DNA from: Pseudomonadota bacterium | Lineage (GTDB): Bacteria; Pseudomonadota; Alphaproteobacteria; Rhodobacterales; Rhodobacteraceae | Direction: 5' to 3' | Assembly: GCA_027592105.1 (NCBI GenBank) | Contig: JAQCLA010000011.1 | Location: 1-21,002, forward strand | Length of the DNA: 21,002 nucleotides | In this document: positions 1-7,803 of the stretch, piece after piece | Position numbering within the stretch: position 1 is the first letter of the stretch | How the letters are laid out: every line of letters begins with the position of its first letter | The notes under the pieces: model-generated | Told to the model about the DNA's origin: nothing | What the model saw: the letters and a program-made list of their open reading frames with translations, nothing else | Database searches by the model: none | Translations under genes and position numbers: made by a program

Positions 1-8
1 TCGTGCCA
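1..8 (-). promoter_or_regulatory. Partial sigma-54 -24 element at the window edge
   Basis: Read on the minus strand the first eight bases give TGGCACGA, a perfect sigma-54 -24 half-site. The matching -12 half would lie outside the window. By analogy with the other complete -24/-12 sites here it may drive the next minus-strand gene to the left. Only half the site is visible, so this is tentative. Confidence 0.35.
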
Positions 9-62
9 ATAGACCAGCGGCCAATTATGCACTAACAATCAAACCGGACCAGTCAGAGCAGG

Positions 63-230
63 CTAGGCAGTGGGAAGATCGCGCAGCTCGCCCAGATAGC
101 GGGCAAGGGGCACCACCCTGTGGCCATCCTCGCAATCGGCCTCATCGAAAAGGCCGATCTCGATCGAGAAATCATCGACGCTGGCATCGTGCGCGTCGCG
201 GGGTTCGGTTAGTTTTGGCATCATATTCAT
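63..230 (-). CDS. Small acidic protein of unknown function (55 aa)
   Basis: I do not recognise this 55-residue protein. It starts MNMMPKLTEP, has an acidic middle containing SIEIGLFDEADCEDG, and ends in LARYLGELRDLPTA. It has no signal peptide or membrane segment, so it is probably cytoplasmic. Translation is well supported: AAGGA sits about seven bases before the ATG, and a perfect 16-base sigma-54 promoter lies just upstream, placing the predicted transcript start about 23 bases before the ATG. It follows fliL on the same strand, 59 bases downstream, and the gap is filled by that promoter. The context suggests a flagellar or motor accessory role, but nothing in the sequence names one. It is short enough for automated gene callers to miss. 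Confidence 0.6.
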   Translation of the reverse strand: MNMMPKLTEPRDAHDASVDDFSIEIGLFDEADCEDGHRVVPLARYLGELRDLPTA

Positions 231-263
231 TGGGCGTCCTTTGCGAAGGTCTGCCCAAGCGTC

Positions 264-279
264 TGCAAATGCCGTGCCA
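264..279 (-). promoter_or_regulatory. Sigma-54 promoter upstream of the 55-aa gene
   Basis: The minus strand reads TGGCACGGCATTTGCA, which matches the sigma-54 consensus TGGCACG-N4-TTGCA at every defined position. The GG and GC pairs have the required spacing. The transcript would start near 253, just before the ribosome binding site of the 55-residue gene. The site lies in the gap downstream of fliL, so it makes the small gene, and perhaps genes beyond the left edge, a separate transcription unit. Confidence 0.85.
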
Positions 280-289
280 GCGCGTCAAA

Positions 290-841
290 TCAGGTCAGAA
301 CGACCGATGTGATCATGGCATTGTCGATCTCGATCTCTTCGCCCAAGGTTATGAATTCCGCGTTCAACGCGTCGCGGATGCGCAGCGCCAGCGCGTTGCG
401 CGTGGCCGGGTCGCGGACCTCGTCCTCGCTCATGCCTTGCATCTGTGCCAGCACCACCGCGCGCAGCTGCGCCTCTATCTCTTGCAGGCGAAGCACAACC
501 ACATCGCCCACGAAGGGTGAGCCGAAAACCGACAGCGAAACTTCCATGCTAAACAGGCGTTTGGTCGTACCGATATTGCCGGTAAACGGCATGGTGAAGC
601 TGAAATAGCGATAGGCGGGCGGGATGATCGTACCCTCTGCGTCGCGTTCGACGTCTTCGGCATCAGCCTCGGCAATGGGTTCGACGACGGGTTCGGGGGG
701 CGCGATCAGCCCCTTTTCGATGCGATAGCTTTGCAGCCGATCCGTCTCAGGCGCGATCATCGTGTGACCGGCCGCGAAGATGCCGATAATCACGGCACCC
801 GGCCCGACGTAGAGCAACCCTTTTCCAAGTCGTTTGAGCAC
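290..841 (-). CDS. fliL: Flagellar basal-body FliL-family protein (FliL/MotF-like)
   Basis: This is a single-pass inner-membrane protein of the FliL family, which surrounds the stator at the flagellar base and supports motor torque. From the chosen GTG start (183 aa), residues 1-5 are basic, residues 8-28 form the membrane segment (LLYVGPGAVIIGIFAAGHTMI), an acidic Pro/Glu linker follows, and the rest is a periplasmic domain. That domain has the FliL-like pattern of a strand pair, a long LRLQEIEAQLRAVVLAQMQGM helix region split by short gaps, and the end ITSVVLT. The GTG at 841 has GGAG six bases upstream. In-frame TTG (865) and GTG (862) lie further upstream without a ribosome site and would add 7-8 residues. 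R. sphaeroides has a divergent FliL-like rotation protein, MotF, and this gene could correspond to that. No promoter is obvious upstream. Confidence 0.8.
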   Translation of the reverse strand: MLKRLGKGLLYVGPGAVIIGIFAAGHTMIAPETDRLQSYRIEKGLIAPPEPVVEPIAEADAEDVERDAEGTIIPPAYRYFSFTMPFTGNIGTTKRLFSMEVSLSVFGSPFVGDVVVLRLQEIEAQLRAVVLAQMQGMSEDEVRDPATRNALALRIRDALNAEFITLGEEIEIDNAMITSVVLT

Positions 842-939
842 GGTCCACTCCGCTTCTGTCACCAATATCTACGACGCAAATGGGAAAAATGTAAGCAGGG
901 GGCGGATGGGCGTCAAACTATTGGCACTGTGACGGGCGA

Positions 940-955
940 TGGCCCGGTTCTTGCA
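940..955 (+). promoter_or_regulatory. Sigma-54 promoter of the sltF-like gene
   Basis: TGGCCCGGTTCTTGCA keeps the sigma-54 GG and GC pairs at exact spacing and a full TTGCA -12 box. The predicted transcript start, 12 bases after the -12 C, is about 966. That is only one base before the ATG of the lytic transglycosylase gene. Confidence 0.75.
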
Positions 956-966
956 ACTTGCTTGGC

Positions 967-1884
967 ATGGTACAAAATTCAGCCTTCGCCCTGCCTTTTT
1001 GCTCTTTGCCTCACACTCTTGGCGCAGCCTGTGCCGCCTTGGCATTCGCGGCCATGGTACCGTCCGTAGCCGGGGCAGGGGGGGTACCTGATTGCGAGGC
1101 GATGGCCGCCCGCATCGGCGCGGCTGCAGGACTGCCCGAGGGGCTTTTGCCTGCGATCGCGCGGATCGAGTCCGGGCGCAGCGTGGAAAACACCGTGCGC
1201 GCTTGGCCTTGGACGCTGAACCATGCGGGCGAGGGGCTGTATTTCGAAACCCGACAAGCGGCGTTGGGCTATCTGCGCGAGGCTGTGGCGCAGGGCCCCG
1301 TCAACATCGATGTCGGTTGTATGCAGGTCAATTATTATTGGCATGGTGAGAATTTCTCCGCGATCGAGGCGATGATCGATCCAGAAACAAACATCCGCTA
1401 CGCGGTGCAATTTTTGAGAGAGTTGCATGCCAGAGAGGGTTCATGGGACGCGGCAGTGAAAAACTATCATTCCACCGATCCAGAGCGTGGTGCGCGTTAT
1501 CATCATGCTTTCGAAACGGCGCGCGCCGAGATTGACCCTTCGGCCGTGGGACGCAGCGATATGATGTCAGTCACAGGGGTCGCCGCGTTGAGCGGACGCG
1601 AGGCGATCATTGCGGGTGGCCTTTTTGGGCATGCCTTGCCAGGGTCGCTGGGCGGTGTCACACCTTACGGGGCCGGCGGTGCCGCCACCCCTATGGATGC
1701 ACCCGAGGTCACCACGCAGAGCGCCTATGACGCGCTACTGGCCATGTTGGCCGCGCGCGACGGCGAAGCCATGGCTTTCTATCTGAGCGAGGTCGACCTG
1801 GCGGAAACGAGCCAATCGCCCGTCTTGCGGAGCAAATGGACCCGCGTCGAAGCCTTTCGCGAAATGTTCAAGACCCAACCTTGA
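967..1884 (+). CDS. sltF: Flagellar lytic transglycosylase, SltF-like
   Basis: This is a periplasmic peptidoglycan lytic transglycosylase with an SLT (family 1, goose-lysozyme-like) fold. It would open the cell wall for the flagellar rod, a job done in enterobacteria by the FlgJ C-terminal domain. With the ATG at 967 it is 305 aa. Residues 1-37 look like a signal peptide (hydrophobic LGAACAALAFAA, cleavage after VAGA) but carry no Lys or Arg before the hydrophobic core. The catalytic Glu is E68 in IARIESG, followed by GCMQ (residues 117-120) and the KNYHS motif near Y167. A C-terminal extension from about 200 to 305 resembles, in position, the FlgJ-interacting tail known for Rhodobacter SltF. 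The gene converges on flgL with a 9-base gap. No ribosome site precedes the ATG, and an in-frame TTG lies at 958. Confidence 0.85.
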   Translation: MVQNSAFALPFCSLPHTLGAACAALAFAAMVPSVAGAGGVPDCEAMAARIGAAAGLPEGLLPAIARIESGRSVENTVRAWPWTLNHAGEGLYFETRQAALGYLREAVAQGPVNIDVGCMQVNYYWHGENFSAIEAMIDPETNIRYAVQFLRELHAREGSWDAAVKNYHSTDPERGARYHHAFETARAEIDPSAVGRSDMMSVTGVAALSGREAIIAGGLFGHALPGSLGGVTPYGAGGAATPMDAPEVTTQSAYDALLAMLAARDGEAMAFYLSEVDLAETSQSPVLRSKWTRVEAFREMFKTQP

Positions 1885-1893
1885 GGCCATTTC

Positions 1894-3183
1894 TCAGCGC
1901 AAGAAGTCAAAGAGGCTTTGTTGCGAAAGCTTGGCAAAGACCTGCTGCGCGGCATCGCGGTTGACCAGAAGGCTTTGCAGCTTGCTGATCACTTCGGCCA
2001 TATCTGCATCTTCGATGCCGCTGCGGGTTTCGGCAACCAACAGGTCTTTGCGGTTCAGCGCCTCGGATTGAATGTCGGCAGCGTTGAAATAGGCGCCCAC
2101 ATGCGCGCGTTGCAGCCCGATGTGCTCGATCCCGGACCACAGCTTTTCGATGGAGGCGCTGATTGCTTGATCGGAATCTACCAGCATACGCGATGCGCCG
2201 GATGCCGCGTTTTGATCATTGATCGGGGTGATGGTCATACCCTTGTTAAGGGGGCTTGCGGCGATGCTTTCACCAGCAATATGATAATCGCGAAAGCCGA
2301 TTTCGCCGCCTGCTTGCGCTGTGACGAAAACGCCGCTGCCGTTTGTCTCTGCGACAGCGCTCAATCCGGTCGTAGCACTGACGGCATTGATCGCGGCGAC
2401 AAGGGCATCGGGCGAACCCGCCACAAGCTCTGCCGAAATGGGCGCTGACCCAAGCGGGCCGCTGATCGTGAACTCGTGCAGTTGCGGTGTGCGTTCGGCG
2501 CTGACGTCAATGCGCACCCGGCCGCCCGTCATGGTCAGGGCGGTGGCGCTATCCCCTGCCGTCTCAAGCGATGCCGCAAGGCCGTTGAATATATCGAAGA
2601 CCGATACTGGCCCCTCGTCGGTCTCGATCCGCATGAATGCATCGGCGCCATTGACCGCCGTGGGCAAGGCAAGATCATCGGATGCCAACACAGTGGTCTG
2701 GCCCGTGTCGCCCGCGTAGCTCACCGCACCGTTGGCATTTGTCACAAATGGGGTTTCGCGTGTCATGTAACCACCGAACAAGGCCTGGCCCCGGTCATCG
2801 GTGGTATTTGCCAGGCCGATCAGGCTGTCGCGCAGCTGGACGATCTCGGCGCGGATCGCGAGGCGATCGGCGGGCATGTTGGTGTCATTGGCGGCTTGAA
2901 TGGCCAATTCATTGGCCCGGATCAAGATATTCTGAACGCTTTCAAGGACCGTGTCCGACAATCCAAGGCGCGTTTTCGCTGATCCCATATTGTCGGTGAA
3001 GCGCGAAACGTCGGCCTCCATTTCCTTGATCGCCGATAGCCGTGCGGCCGCGACCGGGTCTTGCGAAGGGCGCAGATCCTTTTTGCCGCTGGCGATCTGT
3101 TCTTGATAGGCGTTGGCCTGTTCGGTCAAACGGGAAATACCCCGTATGGCCTGGTCGTTGAACGTCTTTGTACTGATCGGCAT
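1894..3183 (-). CDS. flgL: Hook-filament junction protein FlgL (HAP3)
   Basis: FlgL is the second junction protein between hook and filament, exported by the flagellar type III apparatus. The N-terminal coiled-coil region (residues 1-140) has the family pattern, including QIASGKKDLRPSQDPVAA and an NELAIQAANDT stretch. The C-terminal helix (about 385-429, ending QQSLFDFLR) pairs with it in the axial core. At 429 aa it is longer than the roughly 317 aa of enterobacterial FlgL. The extra central part, about 220-300, contains a flagellin-IN-like unit around ALVAAINAVSATTGLSA. The ATG follows the flgK stop by 12 bases with GGAGG as ribosome site, so the two are co-translated members of one operon. 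It is the last gene of the flgB-L operon and converges on sltF. Confidence 0.93.
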   Translation of the reverse strand: MPISTKTFNDQAIRGISRLTEQANAYQEQIASGKKDLRPSQDPVAAARLSAIKEMEADVSRFTDNMGSAKTRLGLSDTVLESVQNILIRANELAIQAANDTNMPADRLAIRAEIVQLRDSLIGLANTTDDRGQALFGGYMTRETPFVTNANGAVSYAGDTGQTTVLASDDLALPTAVNGADAFMRIETDEGPVSVFDIFNGLAASLETAGDSATALTMTGGRVRIDVSAERTPQLHEFTISGPLGSAPISAELVAGSPDALVAAINAVSATTGLSAVAETNGSGVFVTAQAGGEIGFRDYHIAGESIAASPLNKGMTITPINDQNAASGASRMLVDSDQAISASIEKLWSGIEHIGLQRAHVGAYFNAADIQSEALNRKDLLVAETRSGIEDADMAEVISKLQSLLVNRDAAQQVFAKLSQQSLFDFLR

Positions 3184-3195
3184 CGGCGCCTCCGG

Positions 3196-6100
3196 TTACG
3201 AGATCGCGTTGAGCAAGGTATCGAGAAGATCGCTGGCGGTGCGCAAGACGCGCGCCAGCGCTTGGTAGGCTTGTTGCTGTTCGAGCAAACGCGCCGCCTC
3301 ATCGTCGAGATTGACGCCCGAGTATTCGGCCTCGAGTTCGACGGCCGCATCGCGCCGCGCCTCGGCGCTGCTTTGCGCAATAGTGGCTGCGCGCGTGTCG
3401 GCACCCGTGCTGGTGACAAGGGTCGAGAACTCTGCGCCAAAGCCGCCCCGCCCGGTCTGCGAGCTCCCATCCCCAAGGGCAAAGAGCGCGATCGCATTTC
3501 GGCCATCGCCCGTGCCATTCTGGTTTGCCTCGACATAGAAACGATCACCGGTTTCAAGCACACCATTCAAATCGAAACGCATGCCATAGGCTGCAAAACT
3601 GCCATTTTCCTCGACAGTGCGCGTGGCCATCGAATGGCCCGTGTTGCGGTCGATGATCTCGACGCGCCGCGCCGCACCATCGACGACCTGCACCTCAAGT
3701 GCTGCTGGGGTGGGGGCAATGGTCTGGGGCTTGCCAAAGGCTGCCGCAATCCGGCGCGCGCCGCTGCCCGTGGCAATCACGATCAAATCTTCGCTCGGCA
3801 AATTGCCAAGGCTAAGGCGTTCGGCAACCAAGCTTGTCGCGGTGGCGCTGAGTTGCACCGCATCGCTACCGGTCGAGGCGATGCGCAAACCCGTCGGCGC
3901 TAGGGTGATCTCGGCATCGGCGCTGACCAAGCCGAGGCTTTCGGCAACGTCCGAGGGCCGCAGGCGGAAATCGCTGATCCCGCTGCTTTGTGGCACCAAA
4001 AGCTGGGCTACCGTCTCCCCGCCTGTGGTAGTGAGGCTGAGCGAGATAGCAGGCACTTCGTCCGACGCAACCTGCGTAGCTACGCCGTCCCAATCAAAGG
4101 TCAGTGTGGTGTCAGTGCCGTCAATGACAGTGTCGATGGAGAAACTGGTCGCACCACTGAGTGCAGAGATCGCGCGCCCGGTGAGACCGGCACTTGCCCC
4201 AATGGCACCCAGCCCGAATGCGGCGGCATCGACCGCTGGCGTCTCAGGCGAGAGGCGCAGGATCTGGCCACTCAGGCTGCCGCCAGTTGCTGCGACCCGA
4301 AGTGTGCTGCTGTCATTAATGCTGCTTTTTTCAAAGAAAGCCGTGATCCGGCCCACCTCTGGCCCGGTGATCGCGATCTCGCCATCCACCATTGTCAGGC
4401 CGTAGCTATGGTTGCCCAAAAGGATCTGCACCGTCGTCCCGTCTTCAGGCTTGGTGGCAACCGCAAGACCCGCCAGCGTCGGCACCGTGCCGAGGCTCCG
4501 CAGCTCTGCCGCCATGGCCTGCGCGACCGTGGCTGATCCAAGGTTGGACAAAGCGGCGCTGTCGATCGCGGCACTCAGCGCCGAAGTGCCGTTGATCCCC
4601 GCGATGGTCACAGACAGCCGTGTTGCAGCCGCGACGGCGGCGTAACCATCCGGGTCAGCCTCGGCAGTATCGAGGCCCTCGGAAAGCGCAAAGGAAAGAT
4701 CCTGCCAGCGTCCGGCTGGGTCGATTTGGCGGGTCATCAACCCGTCGCTGAAAATGTCGGCGCTGCTTGTGGCGCTTTCGCCTTGCCATGTCACACCAAA
4801 GGACTGGCTGCCCAAAAGCGTGATATCGCCCCCAAGGCGTAGTGCCGTCGTGCCGTTTGCACTGGCAAGCGTCACTGCATTGCCGCGCGCAATGGCCGTG
4901 TCGCTGATGGGGGTCGCGGTAAAGCTACCACCGCCTGAAGTGATCTCCCCAAGCACCAGATCATCGCCGCTCTCTGAGACAAGCACGATGCGATCAAGCG
5001 CTGAGCCAAGGGTGGCCACGACGCCCGTGTCTTGACTGCGCGCGTTGATCGCGTTTTGCAGCTCTTCAAGCGAACCGCCCGCGACATTGGCGGAAATCGC
5101 GATCGGGGTCTCATTGCGGGCCATCAAGGTAAAGGCGACGAGGCCGTCAGGCACCTGGGTCAAGGCAAGCCGCGTTGCGGCATCGGCGCGAATGCCAGTG
5201 TCGGCCAAGGCGGCATTGATCCGCTCGGCGATGATCCCAGCTGACACCCCGGCGGGGATTGCGATCTGCTCGGCCTCAGTGCCAATTGCAAAGGTCAAAT
5301 TGCCCGCCGCCGTGCCCGAGACCGCCGCTGCATCACCAAGCTGCAGGCTTGGCGCGATCCCGTTCGTCGAGAAGGTCAAAACCTCTGACCCGGCGGTGGT
5401 GCGCCGGACCACCTCCATGCCTCGATAGCCGATGCCATTATTGCCATTCAGGAAATCGGCCCGATATTCCGCCTCGGCCAGAAAGCCGTTGGCCTCGGTC
5501 AGAAATCCGACGACTTCGGATTGGCTGAGCGCTGTTCCCGCGATTTGACGCCCGTCGCGGGTAAAGACCTGGAGGTTGCTGACATCGACCAATCCGGTCA
5601 CGACACTGCCTGACAGCGTGTCTGGGCCAGCGATGCTGGCGGCGGTGATGGCCCCTGTGCTGGTGGCGCTGGCAATCGTCAGATTGCCCGCTGATCCCGC
5701 CGCGAACAGGCCAAGATCGGCAAAACCTATGCCTGCGCTCGTGCGCAGCGTTCCCGCATTCAGCATGCGCGCAAGATCGCCCGCGTCCGATCCGGGTTGA
5801 TCGCCGATATACTCCTGAAAGGCTGTCAGGCCGAAACTATGGGCCGTGCCATTCAGCGTGATGGAAAACGCCGTGGCTGCGGCCGTTTGTGCCTCCGTCA
5901 TGGAAAAGCTGACACTGTCTTGTCTGCCCATCGACACCAGATCGACCGAACTTGTGCCGGCAGGGATCACGCCCAACACACCGTTTTGGCGCAGTGCCGT
6001 GGCGGACAGCGTCGAAAGATCGTCACGCAGCAGCTTTGTCACATCCGTCAGCCCGGTTGCGCCGAACGGGGCAACGGCGGCGGCCTCGAGCGTGGTGTCG

Positions 6101-7434
6101 GAGGTGTTAGTGATATCGGCTTGGCTCAACAAAAGACCAGCGGCGGCCAATTCCTGCGGCTTGTCGATCAAGAAGCGCATTTGTGCGGCCTTGCCGATCT
6201 CGGCGCGCAGGGTGAACTCATCGCCATCGGCGGGCGTGCCGGAAATATCGATACGCACGGGTCCGATTGTGATCGGTCCGGGGTTGTGCGTCGTCGCCTT
6301 GCCGGTCGCATCGAAGCTCATCCATGCCCCGCGCGCCGCCGAATAGCTAAAGCGGGTCTCGGCTGCGACTTGGTCGATCACCTCGGGTGCGGTGGCGGTG
6401 GCTGTAAAGCGGCCGAGATTGGTTGCCGATTGTGAGACGGCCACACCGTCGGCTGTGAAAAGTGCGCCACCGACCTTGCCGTTCAGGTCGATTCCGTTCG
6501 CATGCACCTCGTTGAACTCGGCGGCCAGCCGGCTTGCCAGCGCATCAAGGGCCTGCATCGCTTTGTTCACGGCGCCATAAGCTTCTGACAGTCCGGCCAA
6601 ACGACCCGACGAGACTTGTTGGGTTTCGGCAAGGCCAGGCGATTGACCGGCTAGAAAGACCAGCCTGTCGTCGCTTTGCTGTACCTGTAGCGAACCGGTC
6701 TGGGTTGCGGACCCAAGCACTGGTCCATTGCCGCTTCTGCCAAGGGTCACCGTGGCAGCCCCGCTGGCTGTGGAGCTCACCGTGACCCCGACAAGCGTGG
6801 CAATCTCGGAAATCGTTTGGTCGCGTGCATCAAGGATGGCGTTGGACGCGCCACTTGCGCTGCCCGATGCGATCAACTGGCTTTGCGTGTTGCGTAGCGT
6901 GACCAAAAGACCGTTTACTTCATCGGCCACATTGGCGCTCTCTTGCCAGATGGTCTCGCGCAACTCGCTGAGGTCTTGTGAAAGCTGGACAAAACCATTG
7001 GCCAGCGCGCTGCCCTTGGTCAGGGCCACTGTGCGCGCCGCAAGATCGCCGGGGGCTTGGGCCACACCGCTCAACCCGTCGAAAAACTCGCCAAGGAAAT
7101 AGCCCAAGTCGTAGTCACCCGGAACCAGAGTACCTTCCAAAGTCTCGAGGCCGACGGCATGCGCCTCTGCCTGTGAGAAGTCAGACGAGGCATCCCGCGC
7201 CCGTCCAGAGATGAAGCTGTCAAAGGCACGTGAAATGCCTTCGACCCGCACCCCAAGCCCGGTCTGATCAGCGATTGAGGTGATGTCGTTTTGGCTCGCC
7301 GAAATCTCTGACAGTGCCGCACCCCGGCGCCGATAGCCCTCGGTGTCGATATTCGCGATGTTCTGCCCGGTCACGGCCAACGCCTCGCGATAGGCGCGAA
7401 TGCCGCTGCTTGCGATATCGAACAAACCGGCCAT
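3196..7434 (-). CDS. flgK: Giant hook-filament junction protein FlgK (HAP1), 1412 aa
   Basis: FlgK caps the finished hook and forms the first junction ring below the filament. The N terminus (MAGLFDIASSGIRAYREALA, then GQNIANIDTEGYRRR) and the C terminus (SGVNLDDEAARLLEQQQAYQ, ending LLDTLLNAIS) are canonical axial-core segments. The coiled region continues to about residue 310 and includes EFNEVHANGIDLNG. At 1412 aa it is about 2.5 times the usual 450-550 aa. Residues about 440-1270 are a long, Ala/Gly/Ser/Thr-rich, beta-type insertion. It contains flagellin-IN-like units, for example around 725-750 (IAERINAALADTGI) and 787-806 (LEELQNAINARSQDTGVVA). The frame is open throughout, with no sign of a frameshift fusion. 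The ATG lies 2 bases after the flgJ stop, so translation is probably coupled. Confidence 0.93.
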   Translation of the reverse strand: MAGLFDIASSGIRAYREALAVTGQNIANIDTEGYRRRGAALSEISASQNDITSIADQTGLGVRVEGISRAFDSFISGRARDASSDFSQAEAHAVGLETLEGTLVPGDYDLGYFLGEFFDGLSGVAQAPGDLAARTVALTKGSALANGFVQLSQDLSELRETIWQESANVADEVNGLLVTLRNTQSQLIASGSASGASNAILDARDQTISEIATLVGVTVSSTASGAATVTLGRSGNGPVLGSATQTGSLQVQQSDDRLVFLAGQSPGLAETQQVSSGRLAGLSEAYGAVNKAMQALDALASRLAAEFNEVHANGIDLNGKVGGALFTADGVAVSQSATNLGRFTATATAPEVIDQVAAETRFSYSAARGAWMSFDATGKATTHNPGPITIGPVRIDISGTPADGDEFTLRAEIGKAAQMRFLIDKPQELAAAGLLLSQADITNTSDTTLEAAAVAPFGATGLTDVTKLLRDDLSTLSATALRQNGVLGVIPAGTSSVDLVSMGRQDSVSFSMTEAQTAAATAFSITLNGTAHSFGLTAFQEYIGDQPGSDAGDLARMLNAGTLRTSAGIGFADLGLFAAGSAGNLTIASATSTGAITAASIAGPDTLSGSVVTGLVDVSNLQVFTRDGRQIAGTALSQSEVVGFLTEANGFLAEAEYRADFLNGNNGIGYRGMEVVRRTTAGSEVLTFSTNGIAPSLQLGDAAAVSGTAAGNLTFAIGTEAEQIAIPAGVSAGIIAERINAALADTGIRADAATRLALTQVPDGLVAFTLMARNETPIAISANVAGGSLEELQNAINARSQDTGVVATLGSALDRIVLVSESGDDLVLGEITSGGGSFTATPISDTAIARGNAVTLASANGTTALRLGGDITLLGSQSFGVTWQGESATSSADIFSDGLMTRQIDPAGRWQDLSFALSEGLDTAEADPDGYAAVAAATRLSVTIAGINGTSALSAAIDSAALSNLGSATVAQAMAAELRSLGTVPTLAGLAVATKPEDGTTVQILLGNHSYGLTMVDGEIAITGPEVGRITAFFEKSSINDSSTLRVAATGGSLSGQILRLSPETPAVDAAAFGLGAIGASAGLTGRAISALSGATSFSIDTVIDGTDTTLTFDWDGVATQVASDEVPAISLSLTTTGGETVAQLLVPQSSGISDFRLRPSDVAESLGLVSADAEITLAPTGLRIASTGSDAVQLSATATSLVAERLSLGNLPSEDLIVIATGSGARRIAAAFGKPQTIAPTPAALEVQVVDGAARRVEIIDRNTGHSMATRTVEENGSFAAYGMRFDLNGVLETGDRFYVEANQNGTGDGRNAIALFALGDGSSQTGRGGFGAEFSTLVTSTGADTRAATIAQSSAEARRDAAVELEAEYSGVNLDDEAARLLEQQQAYQALARVLRTASDLLDTLLNAIS

Positions 7435-7436
7435 GA

Positions 7437-7793
7437 TCAGTCATCCGCCGTGGCGAGATGCCGTGAAAACTGCGCGTAGAGCGCATCGGCAATGCCAAGC
7501 GACAGCCCATCGGATGCGGCGCGGGCGTATTCTTGGTCGAGCATTCCTTGAAATGTATCGCCTGCCGACGAGGTGAGTATCCCATCGGCAAGTTGGCTTT
7601 TTCGCGCTTGTTGCAAAAAGCTGTTCAGAAACATCGCTTCGAATTCCTCGGCCGCCTGACGCAGCTGGGCCGGGCCTGCATTGTCGGTGCGGATGTTCGG
7701 ACGCCCCCAGCCGGGACCTGTCGCGCTTGTGGGGCGGCCAAGCGACTGATCAGCGACTGTCATGCGGGGCAGGGCAGAGGGGGCATCGGTCAT
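7437..7793 (-). CDS. flgJ: Single-domain rod-binding protein FlgJ
   Basis: This is the FlgJ N-terminal (Rod_binding) domain, a rod cap or scaffold for rod assembly in the periplasm. It has 118 aa: a disordered, Pro/Gly-rich start, then QLRQAAEEFEAMFLNSFLQQ at about 44-62, then FQGMLDQEYARAASDGLSLGIADAL at about 81-106. These are the family's hallmark segments. The peptidoglycan-hydrolase half of the 313-aa enterobacterial protein is absent, and the sltF-like gene in the window would supply that activity. The ATG at 7793 has GAGG eight bases upstream, overlapping the flgI stop. The open frame continues upstream into flgI, but that extension is a shadow. The gap to flgI is 10 bases and to flgK 2 bases. 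Confidence 0.92.
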   Translation of the reverse strand: MTDAPSALPRMTVADQSLGRPTSATGPGWGRPNIRTDNAGPAQLRQAAEEFEAMFLNSFLQQARKSQLADGILTSSAGDTFQGMLDQEYARAASDGLSLGIADALYAQFSRHLATADD

Positions 7794-7803
7794 CGCGCAT
7801 GCC

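Noticed and set aside
782..789. GCCGATAA, a perfect sigma-28 -10 box, on the plus strand.
   Set aside because: It is within fliL coding sequence and has no TAAA-type -35 box 11 bases upstream.
1885..1893. Search for a terminator between the convergent sltF and flgL.
   Set aside because: Only nine bases separate the stops, and the nearby TTGAG/CTCAG pairing is too short to call.
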